A DNA stretch of 64,000 nucleotides from Paenibacillus sp. FJAT-29882 (GTDB lineage: Bacteria; Bacillota; Bacilli; Bacillales; DSM-1321). Below are positions 26,966 through 36,080 of this stretch, piece by piece. The stretch covers positions 2,800,981-2,864,980 of the forward strand of contig NZ_LMVB01000001.1 of the NCBI RefSeq assembly GCF_001510645.1, given 5' to 3'. The translations under genes and the position numbers were made by a program. Each line of letters begins with the position of its first letter. The stretch's first letter is position 1. The notes beneath the pieces are model-generated. The model was not told the origin of the DNA. It worked only from the letters and a program-made list of their open reading frames with translations, and ran no database searches.

Positions 26966-27001
26966 AAAAGAAAAGCCAAGAGATGTCTCACGGCTTTCCC
27001 T
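26966..27001 (-). terminator. Terminator of the ars operon
   Basis: Minus strand AAAGCCGTGAGA and TCTCTTGGCTTTT with a TTTTCTTTTAAT tail, directly beyond arsC. Confidence 0.75.
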
Positions 27002-27007
27002 CTTTAA

Positions 27008-27427
27008 TTATTCACCTGTTTTAGCGAAACGTTCAATTCTTTTGCCAATTTCATCACGGACACGCCCAAAAATAGCCCATTTTTCTTCATCTGTTCCTTC
27101 CGCTTTTGCTGGGTCATCAAATCCCCAGTGTTCACGTTTTACATGTGGAGGTGTCACGGGACATTTGTCCGCCGCATCGCCGCATAACGTTACAACAAAA
27201 TCAGCATGATTTAAAATATCAGGGTCAATGATATCCGAAGATTGATTGGAAATATCAAGTCCAACTTCGTTCATTGCTTTTACGGCATTAGGATTTAAGC
27301 CGTGTGCTTCAATTCCTGCACTAAGCACTTGCCACTCGTCTCCTAGATATTTTTTTCCCCAAGCTTCCGCCATTTGGCTTCTGCAAGAGTTTCCCGTACA
27401 TAAGAAGTAAAGTGTTTTTTTCGTCAT
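27008..27427 (-). CDS. arsC: Arsenate reductase, thioredoxin-coupled
   Basis: A 139-residue low-molecular-weight-phosphatase-fold enzyme reducing arsenate to arsenite. The P-loop [12 protein letters not shown] contains catalytic Cys10 and Cys15, and the redox pair lies in [11 protein letters not shown] (Cys82, Cys89 region), as in S. aureus/B. subtilis ArsC. AAAGGAGAAATC precedes the ATG. Last gene of arsR-arsB-arsC, supplying arsenite for export by ArsB. Confidence 0.96.
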   Translation of the reverse strand: MTKKTLYFLCTGNSCRSQMAEAWGKKYLGDEWQVLSAGIEAHGLNPNAVKAMNEVGLDISNQSSDIIDPDILNHADFVVTLCGDAADKCPVTPPHVKREHWGFDDPAKAEGTDEEKWAIFGRVRDEIGKRIERFAKTGE

Positions 27428-27459
27428 GTTGATTTCTCCTTTTTAAGTAAAATTCGTTT

Positions 27460-28758
27460 TTAATGAATAATAAGCAACCATATATACAAGCCAACTAATG
27501 TAATAAACAATGTTGGGATGGTTAAAATAATTCCTGTTTTAAAGTAAGTTCCCCATGAGATCTTCACGCCTTTTAATGAAAGTACATGTAGCCACAATAA
27601 TGTAGCCAAAGAACCAATTGGTGTAATTTTCGGTCCCAAGTCCGAACCGATGACATTTGCATAAATCAGTGCTTCCCTGATCACGCCTGTTGTACTCGTA
27701 TCCTTGATCGCAAGTGCATCAATCATAACAGTTGGCATATTATTCATGAGCGAGGAAAGTGTAGCCGCAATAAAGCCCATTCCTATCGTTGCTGTGAATA
27801 ACCCTTGATCAGCGGTAACTTGGATTACATCTGTTAATACATTCGTTAATCCAACATTTCGTAGACTGTAAACTACTACATACATGCCAATCGAGAAAAA
27901 TACAATTGCCCATGGTGCGCCTTTAATCACTGTTTTCGTGTTGACCGCTGGGCTCCTTCTAGCCATCATTAGGAAGAAAATTGCGACGATGCCTGCAATG
28001 ATGGATACAGGTACCCCAATAAATTCACTTGAAAAATAACCAATCAGCAATATTCCTAATACAATCCAAGACAGTCGAAACATTCTTTTGTCTTGAATGG
28101 CATCCACTGGTTTTTTAAGTTGTGATACATCATAATTTTTCGGAATACTTTTACGGAAAAACAAATATAAAACCAAAATACTTGCTACCAGTGCAAAGAG
28201 GTCTGGTACGATCATTCTTGATGCAAACTCGGCAAAACTAATACTGAAAAAGTCTGCCGACACAATGTTTACAAGATTGCTTACCACCAAAGGTAAAGAG
28301 GTAGTATCAGCAATAAAGCCACTCGCTATGATAAATGGGAAAATCATTTTATCACTAAACTTCAAGGCACGAACCATTGCTAATACAATCGGTGTAAGGA
28401 TAAGAGCCGCTCCGTCGTTTGCAAAAATAGCAGACACAAGAGCACCCAGAATACTTACATAGACAAACATTCTTACACCATTTCCCTTAGCCGCTCTAGC
28501 CATATGTAGAGCTGCCCATTCAAAAAAGCCTATCTCATCTAAAATAAGGGAGATAATAATAATGGCGACAAAAGCGAGCGTTGCGTTCCAAACAATTGAT
28601 GTCACGTCAATGACATCTGTAAAATCTACCACACCAACAAGTAAAGCTAAAACCGCACCGCCACAAGCTGACCATCCAATCGACAATCCCTTTGGCTGCC
28701 AGATAACAAGAATGAGTGTTAATAAAAAAATGATAATTGCCAAAATAACTGATCCCAC
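27460..28758 (-). CDS. arsB: Arsenite efflux permease
   Basis: A 432-residue permease with about 12 membrane helices, homologous to ArsB (ion transporter superfamily), not ACR3: the [17 protein letters not shown] segment and [13 protein letters not shown] are typical. It expels arsenite and antimonite in antiport with protons. It starts with GTG (AGGAGG 11 bp upstream) 18 bp after arsR and is followed by arsC. Confidence 0.94.
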   Translation of the reverse strand: MGSVILAIIIFLLTLILVIWQPKGLSIGWSACGGAVLALLVGVVDFTDVIDVTSIVWNATLAFVAIIIISLILDEIGFFEWAALHMARAAKGNGVRMFVYVSILGALVSAIFANDGAALILTPIVLAMVRALKFSDKMIFPFIIASGFIADTTSLPLVVSNLVNIVSADFFSISFAEFASRMIVPDLFALVASILVLYLFFRKSIPKNYDVSQLKKPVDAIQDKRMFRLSWIVLGILLIGYFSSEFIGVPVSIIAGIVAIFFLMMARRSPAVNTKTVIKGAPWAIVFFSIGMYVVVYSLRNVGLTNVLTDVIQVTADQGLFTATIGMGFIAATLSSLMNNMPTVMIDALAIKDTSTTGVIREALIYANVIGSDLGPKITPIGSLATLLWLHVLSLKGVKISWGTYFKTGIILTIPTLFITLVGLYIWLLIIH

Positions 28759-28776
28759 TGAAGTAGTTCCTCCTAG

Positions 28777-29124
28777 TTAGTCACAACATATTCGTTTTCC
28801 TTGTGCTGTTAATTCTTCTAATTTAAAGTTTAGACTTGGCAAGTCCTTGATAACGGTTTGAATATATGAGAAATACGAAGATGTTGGGTTTAACGAATAG
28901 AATATCCATTGCCCTCTTCTGGCTTCTTTCACGATTCCGCTATCTTTTAATTTTCGTAAATGTTGGCTAATAGCAGGTTGGCTCATATCAAATAGGTCCA
29001 CAAATTCACAGACACAACACTCATGCTCAGACATAATTTTAATCATGGTCAAACGTGTTTTATCACCAAGAAGTTTAAGAACGTTTGCGGTCATTTCAAT
29101 ATCTAATTTTTCATTCATTTGCAT
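28777..29124 (-). CDS. arsR: Arsenical resistance operon repressor
   Basis: A 115-residue ArsR/SmtB winged-helix repressor with the arsenite-sensing ECCVCEF motif in helix alpha-3 and recognition helix MSQPAISQHLRKLK. GGGAGGTAAG precedes ATG at 29124. It controls arsR-arsB-arsC from the promoter immediately upstream. A terminal CCD adds further cysteine. Confidence 0.95.
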   Translation of the reverse strand: MQMNEKLDIEMTANVLKLLGDKTRLTMIKIMSEHECCVCEFVDLFDMSQPAISQHLRKLKDSGIVKEARRGQWIFYSLNPTSSYFSYIQTVIKDLPSLNFKLEELTAQGKRICCD

Positions 29125-29157
29125 GTTTTACTTACCTCCCTTACTTATTCAAAAATA

Positions 29158-29174
29158 ATTATATACTTATATAC
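29158..29174 (-). promoter_or_regulatory. ars promoter -10 and probable ArsR operator
   Basis: On the minus strand GTATATAAGTATATAAT contains a TATAAT hexamer and an imperfect ATATA-based dyad. It lies 34 bp before arsR, where an ArsR operator normally overlaps the promoter. Confidence 0.5.
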
Positions 29175-29214
29175 AAAAGAAAATATCCTTTAAATCTTTT
29201 TAAACCCTTATCAT

Positions 29215-29236
29215 TGTATAAGCATATCCTTATACA
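29215..29236. promoter_or_regulatory. Perfect 8-6-8 inverted repeat upstream of ars operon
   Basis: TGTATAAG, a 6-bp spacer CATATC, and CTTATACA. The symmetry and spacing resemble a dimeric regulator site. It lies 91 bp upstream of arsR, so it could be a distal operator or belong to a lost neighbour. Confidence 0.45.
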
Positions 29237-29640
29237 CACAAGCAAAAAAAGCATCTTCAATAAAAAACTGTTACTTTAAGCTGCTTAAAAAATGGTTTCA
29301 AATTAACTCCGATTACATAGCTAGTAATCGTTTAACGGAATATTTAAAAGTAATTGTGAGTTTTTATAATTTGGATAATTGGGTTACTGAAGCATTTAGT
29401 CTTCATATGTATGGTGCTAGTACAGTCTTGTGAACATGACTATACTAGCACCATGATTCCTATTTAAATCAGGTTTAATATCCAATTTATTGTTCAATTA
29501 AACTGTCGTTACAACTCTGTAATAATTCCGTAACTCATAAATAATTAACTTTGTCTGTTTTTAATAGGTTTCATTATTACTGCATGGTCTACCCTGAGGT
29601 ACATATTAAACAGCCGACCATATAAGCGGCCGGCTATCCT
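29237..29640. other. Gene-free stretch between ars and spoVR
   Basis: AT-rich, no coding frame of note. It contains a near-perfect 17-bp inverted repeat ATGGTGCTAGTACAGTC/GACTATACTAGCACCAT (29411-29454, one mismatch, 10-nt loop) without a clear T-run, and the spoVR terminator-like hairpin at 29610-29637 (AGCCG/CGGCT). Confidence 0.5.
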
Positions 29641-31059
29641 TTATAAATATTTCCGATGCACGCCTTTGCCATCATATGAAAAGAGCACTTCTTTTTTCTC
29701 CATGACCGATTCCAAATGAACAGGGCGTCCCCAAAGCTGGTGAATATAAGGCAGTACCTTTTCTAGATATTTCAAATCTAGCTCAATATCTTCGTACCAA
29801 TGTTTCAGATATAGCTCGCCGTTTCTTAGATAGTCGCCATCATTTACCGTAATGTATGGAAACCCGCCATTGACGCGCATGCTGACGAGCTGATCGCGAA
29901 CCTGCTCCCATGCCTTATCAACCACTTTGTAATCCTTCCCTTGCTTTTGGAATAGATACATATCTTCGCGTGTCACTAAGTCTTTAGTTAAATAATTCCG
30001 GATAAAAGATATGTCCGCTTCGATTTCTCGAACTTCAAACATCTTTTCTCGACCAGAATCTGGCTTGACACCAAGTTTCTTCATTTCATCAGTCGGGTTA
30101 TTATAACGTTCTTCAATATCTTCGAAAATCTTCAAACCGAGGTAATATGGGTTTATACTTGTACGTGATGGTTGGACGACACCAGCATTCAGCTTGGCGA
30201 ACTCCAATGCTTCTCCCGAAGTCAAATCCAATTCCCTGACGATTCTTTGATGCCAATAAGATGCCCAGCCTTCATTCATGATTTTCGTTTCAAGCTGTGG
30301 CCAAAAATAAAGCATTTCTTCGCGCATCATTGTTAAAATATCCCGCTGCCATTCGGTCAAATCACGGCTGTATTGTTCAATGAATAGTAAGATGTCCTTT
30401 TCTGGCTGTGGTGGGAATTTCTTTTTCTTTTTCCCTACACTACGTAGTGGTTTTTCTTTGTTATCCAAGGACCACAGATCATCATATGCGGACACAATTG
30501 GTTTAATTTCATCCTCATCATAATCTTCGTCCTCCATGGACCAATCTAGCTTCGGCCGGATTAAAGACGGATCGATATGTTCATCAATGGCCAACACTGC
30601 ATCTAGAAATATTTCGACCTCTTTTTTGCCATGTAGAATTTCATATTGGCGAATCCGATCGGCCGTTGCTGCCATACTTTCGACCATATCACGCTTTGTA
30701 TTCTGAAATCGAACATTATTTTTGAAGAAATCACAGTGAGCAAGCACATGCGCAACAATCAATTTGTTTTGAATGAGCGAGTTTGAATCCAATAAAAACG
30801 CATAGCAAGGATTTGAATTAATAACCAATTCATATATTTTACTCAACCCAAAATCATACTGAATTTTCATTTTATGAAATTGTTTCCCGAAGCTCCAATG
30901 GGAAAACCTGGTTGGCATTCCGTACGCACCAAATGTATAAATGATTTCTGATGGACAAATTTCATACCGCATCGGATAGAAATCCAGTCCAAATCCCTCT
31001 GCAATCTCAGTAATTTCACTTATCGCATATTCCAATGCTTTCTGATCTTCTGTATTCAT
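29641..31059 (-). CDS. spoVR: SpoVR family protein (spore cortex)
   Basis: A 472-residue SpoVR protein, in B. subtilis a sigma-E gene needed for normal cortex formation. Diagnostic segments include [34 protein letters not shown] and an [21 protein letters not shown]-terminal part; length matches the family. An insertion-like charged segment ([16 protein letters not shown] and [12 protein letters not shown]) falls at about 185-225. GGGGGAGAGGCGG precedes the ATG. Part of a region with yhdC/yhdB/pgcA-like genes that is syntenic with B. subtilis as remembered. Confidence 0.96.
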   Translation of the reverse strand: MNTEDQKALEYAISEITEIAEGFGLDFYPMRYEICPSEIIYTFGAYGMPTRFSHWSFGKQFHKMKIQYDFGLSKIYELVINSNPCYAFLLDSNSLIQNKLIVAHVLAHCDFFKNNVRFQNTKRDMVESMAATADRIRQYEILHGKKEVEIFLDAVLAIDEHIDPSLIRPKLDWSMEDEDYDEDEIKPIVSAYDDLWSLDNKEKPLRSVGKKKKKFPPQPEKDILLFIEQYSRDLTEWQRDILTMMREEMLYFWPQLETKIMNEGWASYWHQRIVRELDLTSGEALEFAKLNAGVVQPSRTSINPYYLGLKIFEDIEERYNNPTDEMKKLGVKPDSGREKMFEVREIEADISFIRNYLTKDLVTREDMYLFQKQGKDYKVVDKAWEQVRDQLVSMRVNGGFPYITVNDGDYLRNGELYLKHWYEDIELDLKYLEKVLPYIHQLWGRPVHLESVMEKKEVLFSYDGKGVHRKYL

Positions 31060-31103
31060 CCGCCTCTCCCCCTTTTTTCTTCCTTACATTAATGTATGAA
31101 AAA

Positions 31104-31147
31104 AGCGCGGGAACATGACGGAAGTTGGAATAGCTCCATAATATTAT
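31104..31147 (+). repeat. Direct repeat, left copy, flanking an accessory segment
   Basis: GCGCGGGAACATGACGGAAG then TTGGAATAGCTCCATAATAT and TAT. The right copy is at 33840-33883 in the same orientation with four to five differences. The left copy lies in the spoVR leader. Confidence 0.65.
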
Positions 31148-31215
31148 CCCCATATGAAGCATATTAAAGAATTTATAGAGTAGCACACAGCCGATCTATG
31201 TTCTTTTTAGGAGTC

Positions 31216-31323
31216 TTATTGATCTCCAAAGGATCGAACATTTTTATGAATATCCTGTACAGACCCATAAAATACATTATAAACCACAGAAGTTTTTAAC
31301 CATTTCCATATGTATTTTTTCAT
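31216..31323 (-). CDS. Possible 35-residue basic peptide
   Basis: Frame MKKYIWKWLKTSVVYNVFYG followed by SVQDIHKNVRSFGDQ, with ATG at 31323 preceded by GAGGTGTCGTCT. N-terminal half is basic and aromatic, and amphipathic. No family recognised. Accepted only because the ribosome site and start are good; could be chance. It lies inside the 31.1-33.9 kb accessory segment. Confidence 0.4.
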   Translation of the reverse strand: MKKYIWKWLKTSVVYNVFYGSVQDIHKNVRSFGDQ

Positions 31324-31502
31324 AGACGACACCTCATTTTAGCGTTCCCTAGCTTATTTTCTTATTCAACATTACTCCCCCTTTAGTTGAACAGGAATAA
31401 CGGTTGCCTTAGCAACCCCTTATTCCACGATAGTACCCGTTAGCCATCCATGTAGCGCAAGACCAATGCCTTCACCACTGAGGATGAAAATGGATGCTCC
31501 TG
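31324..31502. other. Gene-free stretch with decayed coding sequence
   Basis: On the minus strand GASIFILSGEGIGLALHGWL followed by TGTIVE and a stop looks like a remnant of a membrane protein, without start codon or ribosome site. A small hairpin GGTTGCC/GGCAACC style structure lies near 31402-31420. Nothing else supported. Confidence 0.35.
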
Positions 31503-31673
31503 CTAATACTGTTTATTTTCATGAGAGTTGAAAAAGAATGATTTACTTATGTCCGTTTGTATCTTGAATTTATCTTTAGGTAAATCTTCCACTTTTATTT
31601 CTTTATGTTTAAAATTTATTACCTCAAAACCAGGAATCCTAAAAGTAATAGTTTCAAGACCATAGGGAGGCAT
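31503..31673 (-). pseudogene. Coding remnant, 56 codons
   Basis: Minus-strand frame MPPYGLETITFRIPGFEVIN continues FKHKEIKVEDLPKDKFKIQT to a TAG at 31503. Codon usage looks protein-coding, and codons upstream of the ATG are also sense for a short distance (NGGNLSI), so this is probably the 3' end of a lost gene rather than a complete one. Family not recognised. Confidence 0.35.
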
Positions 31674-31723
31674 AATGGACAAATTACCACCATTGGTTCA
31701 GTTTCCTTCAGCAAAGTAAGAAG

Positions 31724-31858
31724 ATGGCGGACAAAGAACAGATAAATCAGATGTTACTCAGTGGCTGTCAAAACTCAAATAGTATTACAGTGAATTTTTT
31801 GCGTAAGGTATTAAAAAATAGCCATTCCATCGAGGAACAGCTGCGCTCTGTAAAGTAA
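31724..31858 (+). CDS. Possible 44-residue hypothetical protein
   Basis: Frame MADKEQINQMLLSGCQNSNS then ITVNFLRKVLKNSHSIEEQL and RSVK. AAGTAAGAAG is a poor ribosome site. It ends 7 bp from the convergent GNAT gene. The composition is plausible but there is no recognised family; it might be a fragment. Confidence 0.3.
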   Translation: MADKEQINQMLLSGCQNSNSITVNFLRKVLKNSHSIEEQLRSVK

Positions 31859-31865
31859 TATTTAA

Positions 31866-32789
31866 CTACTTTTTAAACTCTTGGTAATACACTTCAAGTA
31901 GTTTTTCTACTGAAATATTATCTATTGTCATTCCTGTTAAGTCACTATCCTTAATTTGTAAGTTTCTTAGGTTGCTGTTACTAATTTTAGTCCCCTGAAG
32001 GTCACATCTTTCAAAAGAGATTGGTTCTTCATCATCTCCAAGGTTTGTATCTATAAAGCGAACTCCTCCTAAAGTAACTAACCTCACTTTGCTATGAGAA
32101 AGGTTTAAATCAGCATAAAGAGAATGTTTGAAATTAATATTTTGGAACTTTGAGTGACTAAGGTTACAGTTATTGAAATGAGTATTCATTATGTTGCTAT
32201 TACCAAAAGAACTTCCTTCTAAATTTACTTGATAACACTCTGTTTTTTCCATATTGCAATTCTCATATTGAACATTCGAAATATCCTTATTTTCGACTAG
32301 GCTCTCTATCCCTAATGAGCTCTCTTTTCTCTTGATGTAGCAATATTCATCTTCTGTTATAAAGGTAGTTCTATAACCCATTTTCTCGTAAAAATGGTGG
32401 TTATTAACTTGTCTACTCGATGTCTCAAGTTCCCAGGTTTTTACGGTAGGAAATTCTTCCTCAATTAATTCTATTGCTCTTGAACCGATTTTTTTCCCTT
32501 GATGTTTAGGGTCAACGAAAATACGATCTATTCTTCCAAAGGATTTACCCGTTATGGTCACTATAATGCCACCAACGATATCTTTGTTATATATTATTTT
32601 GTAATAAGCTAATTCTTCAATCATATATTTAGTCATTTCAACTGAAGAATAACCAGGAGGTTGGATATTGTAATCTAAGATCCCTTGATTCTTAAGCCAT
32701 CTTCTTGCTTCTTCATCAAATGTTTCTTTCATTATTTCTGTTAGCTTCTCAGCATCCAAAACGGATGCTTTTTGAATAGTTATCAACAT
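31866..32789 (-). CDS. GNAT acetyltransferase fused to pentapeptide-repeat domain
   Basis: A 307-residue two-domain protein. Residues 1-155 are a GNAT N-acetyltransferase with IDRIFVDPKHQGKKIGSRAI (acetyl-CoA loop Q/RxxGxG/A) and HHFYEKMGYR. Residues about 175-300 are pentapeptide repeats of the A(N/D)LxX type: NLEGSSFGNSNIMNTHFNNC, LSHSKFQNINFKHSLYADL, DLQGTKISNSNLRNLQIKDS. Start at 32789 (MLITIQK) has AAGGGAGAAAT. Pentapeptide proteins can mimic DNA or act as scaffolds; the substrate of the GNAT domain is unknown. Low GC and lineage-specific location suggest acquisition. Confidence 0.85.
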   Translation of the reverse strand: MLITIQKASVLDAEKLTEIMKETFDEEARRWLKNQGILDYNIQPPGYSSVEMTKYMIEELAYYKIIYNKDIVGGIIVTITGKSFGRIDRIFVDPKHQGKKIGSRAIELIEEEFPTVKTWELETSSRQVNNHHFYEKMGYRTTFITEDEYCYIKRKESSLGIESLVENKDISNVQYENCNMEKTECYQVNLEGSSFGNSNIMNTHFNNCNLSHSKFQNINFKHSLYADLNLSHSKVRLVTLGGVRFIDTNLGDDEEPISFERCDLQGTKISNSNLRNLQIKDSDLTGMTIDNISVEKLLEVYYQEFKK

Positions 32790-32954
32790 ATATTTCTCCC
32801 TTTTACAAAGATTGAATGAAAACATACTCAGCTAAATTACCCGTTAATTGAGTAGGCTCTTAGGTTACAAAATACCATAATAAGGAAACTATTTCTTGTC
32901 TATTTTAAAAGCCATAATGTTTACGAAAAGAGCCTAGCATAAAGAACATATCAT

Positions 32955-33170
32955 CTACATCTTACCATTTTTTATCCATGTCCAAATTTGATAACTACCA
33001 AATACAGATACAAAGAAAAGTAAAATTATAAATATAACGTAAATGGATAAACTATTTATTTCTTGTAACCCTTCACTATTAGCCACTACCCAAACGGATA
33101 AACCAATTAACATTAAATAACAAAATACAGTTGGAATACCCCATACTATTCTTCGTTTTCGATTTTTCAT
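32955..33170 (-). CDS. Small membrane protein, two TM segments
   Basis: A 71-residue protein: basic MKNRKRRIVWG, TM1 about 11-29 (IPTVFCYLMLIGLSVWVV), a short outside loop ANSEGLQEINSLS, TM2 about 43-62 (IYVIFIILLFFVSVFGSYQI) and WIKNGKM. AAAGGAACC precedes ATG at 33170. No family recognised. It lies in the AT-rich accessory segment. Confidence 0.6.
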   Translation of the reverse strand: MKNRKRRIVWGIPTVFCYLMLIGLSVWVVANSEGLQEINSLSIYVIFIILLFFVSVFGSYQIWTWIKNGKM

Positions 33171-33287
33171 AAGGTTCCTTTCATAAATACAAGTACGAAT
33201 ATTAGTAGGTTTATGTTTCATATACAATATCATCCTTGTTCAAGTATAATCTTTCACAATTTAACAATATATGTATTATAATACAAA

Positions 33288-33665
33288 TTGCCAACTGCAT
33301 TTTCAATTAACCATAATTCCCCTCGTTCATATCATCATACTTTTACAAAAATAACAGATTTAAGTAAAGAAAATAATGAACGTCTCTTTTTAAATGATAA
33401 TTTTTATAGCGCAGAAATCACGAAAAAATATGGAAAGAAAATAGAACAAAATAGAGATGTTACAGGTTATGATTATTATGAGTTAAGAAAAGGAATTGAA
33501 GTCTCAACTAACAAATCTGGCTAAATCACAAGATTTATCATAACCGACAGGAATTTAGAAACTGTAAAAGGAATAAAAATTGGTAACAAAAAGGAAAATG
33601 TAATAAAAGCATATGGAAAGAATGATCATTTCCGTTTAGATCAAGGGCTGAATATTATTAACTAG
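33288..33665 (+). pseudogene. Truncated and interrupted protein gene
   Basis: A 126-codon frame on the plus strand with an internal TAA at 33522-33524 (after EVSTNKSG) and continuation in the same frame: ITRFIITDRNLETVKGIKIG then NKKENVIKAYGKNDHFRLDQ, ending TAG at 33665. The GIKIGNKKENVIKAYGKND motif resembles the repeated unit in small Bacillus lipoproteins. The N-terminus has no signal sequence, so the 5' end is also lost. Not functional as written. Confidence 0.6.
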
Positions 33666-33977
33666 GTAGACTTCATTTTTTTAAGCTAATTCTTATTTTG
33701 TACCTCTAAACCAAACTAGTTAGATGCAAATCACATAATCTTGATCTTTAATTATTCCGTAACTATATCTTCATGTACCGCTGTTTGGTAAGCTTGTTTA
33801 AGATGATTAATTTGATTTGAAAACAGTAATCTAAAAAGGAGCGTAGGAACATGACGGAAGTTAGAATAGCTCCAAAATATTATAACTACATCCCCCATCA
33901 TTCTACTCATTTAAAATCCTTCATTTTTTGAAACAAAAAAAGACACAGCTTTCTGCCATGCCTTTCAATTCCTTTAT
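33666..33977. other. Gene-free stretch containing the right direct repeat
   Basis: The right copy of the 44-bp direct repeat (33840-33883) ends the accessory segment. No other feature was recognised. Confidence 0.4.
33840..33883 (+). repeat. Direct repeat, right copy
   Basis: GCGTAGGAACATGACGGAAG then TTAGAATAGCTCCAAAATAT and TAT; counterpart of the left copy at 31104-31147. Confidence 0.65.
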
Positions 33978-34286
33978 TCACTTACTTTCTTCAACCGTTA
34001 AATTTAATAACTTATTATTGGCTAGGTTATGTTTGATTTTGACAAGCACATTGAATTCTTTTCCACTTTCCGCTACCAAGAAAAGAAAATCATCTTCTAC
34101 TTCATCTTTTGTCAATTGTTTTCGGCCTTTATATTCGTAGTCGGTGACTTCTTCAGCCGGATGGTTTGCTTGTACAACAGCAATGGCAATTTTTCCGTAT
34201 TTTTCATAATCAGGCTGTTGGGCCAAAACTAGTTGAAACGAGCTAAGGCTTAGGATGAATATAAGTATACCTATGATTTTCTTCAT
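33978..34286 (-). CDS. DUF3889 (YhdC/YqzG-like) secreted protein
   Basis: A 102-residue protein with a signal peptide (MKKIIGILIFILSLSSFQLV then LAQ) and a compact domain YEKYGKIAIAVVQANHPAEE, VTDYEYKGRKQLTKDEVEDD, typical of DUF3889. These secreted proteins of Bacillales have no established function. AGGAGGAAAACG precedes ATG at 34286. Position next to spoVR and a yhdB-like gene matches the B. subtilis yhdB-yhdC order as remembered. Confidence 0.85.
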   Translation of the reverse strand: MKKIIGILIFILSLSSFQLVLAQQPDYEKYGKIAIAVVQANHPAEEVTDYEYKGRKQLTKDEVEDDFLFLVAESGKEFNVLVKIKHNLANNKLLNLTVEESK

Positions 34287-34352
34287 CGTTTTCCTCCTGT
34301 TGCAATGGTATACCTATAGTATGGAGCGTATTCTTCTTCTTATTCTAAAGTT

Positions 34353-35321
34353 TTAAAAAGCGGACGATGCAAGCATCAATAAAACGGCACGGTTGCGATT
34401 CCATTCCTCGTAAATTACCTCGAGTGGAGGGCTCGTTTCATCGACAAGGTAGCTTAACTCAATCGTCATGGCCGGTCGTTCAAATTCGGTGATGAACCAA
34501 TCGGTATAGCCGCTTCCATTGGCATGTTTCTCAGGAATAGACAAGTTGTAACCTGTTAAAACCGCCGTCTTTTCTGCCAAAGAGTAATCACGTAAGATAT
34601 TCTCAGGCTTATTATGGTAATACCAAAAAATTTCACGCCCTGATGTATGATAGGAAACAGCAAGTATTGGTTTGATTTGTTTAGTAAAGTGAACGAGCGC
34701 TTTTGATTCAGAGGCTTGCAGCGGTTTCTTTCCTTTGTAAAATTGATAATTTGGTGCCTGTGTATTTGTGTCCAGTTCATTCCAACCGGCTGGATATTGA
34801 CGATTTAAATCTATCCCTCTTCCATTCGCCTTCCACCTTGACCAGTTTGTGCTAAAGTTGTTCATCCTAAACAATGCCCATTTTTCCTGTAGATCAAATG
34901 CGGAAAAATCCCCTTGTTGGATTTGAACACCATCCGGATTTAACAGAGGCACAAATATGAGGCTGACTTCATCTAATATATTTGTGGAATACCCATCAAT
35001 GTTCAACTTTGATTCATAGGCTTTTGCGTATGCATTGATCATTTTCATAATTAATAAAGTAGAGAGCCATTCTCTGCCGTGGTGTGAACCGTTAATCAAA
35101 ATTGATTTTTTTCCTTTTCCAAGCTTCACTGCCCAAATATTCTTTCCCTTTTCAGATTGACCGATTGACATCAAGTCAAGATGATAGCGTTTCTCCAAAT
35201 CCTTTATCTCTTTTTCAAACTGCCCAACTGTATAGACAGGATTTGATGTCTTTGTGTCAGCTTGAATGGGAAAACCAATCAAAATCATGGAACCTACTAT
35301 GCAAACGATGACTCGTTTCAT
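34353..35321 (-). CDS. Secreted M14-family zinc carboxypeptidase
   Basis: A 322-residue exported peptidase: signal peptide to about residue 22 (IQADTKT), then the M14 domain. Zinc ligands are His and Glu in GSHHGREW and His in VSYHTSGR; the catalytic Glu is in MTIELSYLVDE, and RGIDLNRQYP holds the substrate-binding Asn-Arg. Likely cleaves gamma-D-glutamyl or C-terminal residues of peptides outside the cell. AAGGTGG precedes the ATG. Monocistronic. Confidence 0.92.
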   Translation of the reverse strand: MKRVIVCIVGSMILIGFPIQADTKTSNPVYTVGQFEKEIKDLEKRYHLDLMSIGQSEKGKNIWAVKLGKGKKSILINGSHHGREWLSTLLIMKMINAYAKAYESKLNIDGYSTNILDEVSLIFVPLLNPDGVQIQQGDFSAFDLQEKWALFRMNNFSTNWSRWKANGRGIDLNRQYPAGWNELDTNTQAPNYQFYKGKKPLQASESKALVHFTKQIKPILAVSYHTSGREIFWYYHNKPENILRDYSLAEKTAVLTGYNLSIPEKHANGSGYTDWFITEFERPAMTIELSYLVDETSPPLEVIYEEWNRNRAVLLMLASSAF

Positions 35322-35376
35322 TTATAAACCACCTTCGTTTACCCGGTTTAACAAGTTCGAACTAACAGTACTTTAA

Positions 35377-35548
35377 TTTTTCTCCCGCATTAACGGAAAG
35401 TCAAGCCCCTCCACTGATTGAAGTTTTACTTTATAAGAAAATCTTTGATTGGGGAAATACGGTGAACTTTGCCAACGCGACAGTAAAACAACGCTAACCA
35501 TCAATGGAGAGGAGGAAATCTCCACTAATGGAATTTTCATTTTAGCCA
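35377..35548 (-). repeat. Repeat family 3, two minus-strand copies
   Basis: One short copy at 35377-35434 (AAAGTAAAACTTCAATCAGT, GGAGGGGC, CCGTTAATGCGGGAG) and a second fragment at 35480-35548 (AAAATTCCATTAGTGGAGA and the arms TGGAG/CTCCA). They lie 5' of the M14 gene on its own strand. Confidence 0.6.
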
Positions 35549-35655
35549 GGTAAATAGCAACAATCCCTAAGAAATAACATCTCCACATTTTTCATTGTAA
35601 TAAACGAACAAGTTTGAACAAACTACAAATAGCTCCTTAGTAAGGAGGAGATTTC

Positions 35656-35898
35656 ATGACCAAAACGGATTACGACAGAGCATTGTTTTACACACACAGG
35701 TCAGAATGGGATAATTTGCTTATCTTAATGGTCCGCACCCGAGATCATTTTCTCTCAAAAAAGATTGAGCGCTTTTTGCATGCATATCACTTTGAACATG
35801 ATCACAAGCTCATTGAAACACATCTATATACATTACTTCGTTATCTCGATCATGCAGCTGAAAATATGACAGATTACTTCGAGCTGCTTCCTAGCTAA
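35656..35898 (+). CDS. YhdB-family small protein
   Basis: An 80-residue soluble protein, rich in His and aromatic residues: MTKTDYDRALFYTHRSEWDN, LLILMVRTRDHFLSKKIERF, LHAYHFEHDHKLIETHLYTL. It matches the YhdB family of Bacillales (function unknown). AAGGAGGAGATTTC gives a strong ribosome site. Divergent from the M14 gene and convergent with pgcA, with a family-4 repeat in the gap. Confidence 0.8.
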   Translation: MTKTDYDRALFYTHRSEWDNLLILMVRTRDHFLSKKIERFLHAYHFEHDHKLIETHLYTLLRYLDHAAENMTDYFELLPS

Positions 35899-35938
35899 CA
35901 TTGCTATAGCTTCTGCAAATTGGAAACATATATACATG

Positions 35939-36068
35939 AAAAAGAGGGGCGTCTAAAAAAGAAAAGGGCCAGACCCTGCAACAACTAAATACAGTACAAG
36001 ATTAGTGTATGAAACACTACATACTGATTTAGTGTGCGGGGTCAGACCCTTATAAGACGCCTTTTTTC
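35939..36068. repeat. Repeat family 4, copy B: terminator for yhdB-like gene and pgcA
   Basis: GGCGTCT/AGACGCC arms with A- and T-runs outside, two GGGTCAGACCC-type palindromes and the inner TAGTGT/ACACTA stem. The core is about 90% identical to the copy at 2575-2701, but the outer arms differ in sequence while keeping complementarity. Confidence 0.75.
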
Positions 36069-36080
36069 TTTACATACCTA

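Noticed and set aside
29085-29279. Plus-strand frame antisense to arsR leader
   Set aside because: Overlaps the arsR start and promoter, lysine/leucine-rich low-complexity product.
31404-31510. Small membrane protein SIFILSGEGIGLALHGWL
   Set aside because: No start codon or ribosome site; treated as decayed sequence.
35373-35588. 71-residue frame on the minus strand
   Set aside because: Consists of family-3 repeat sequence.
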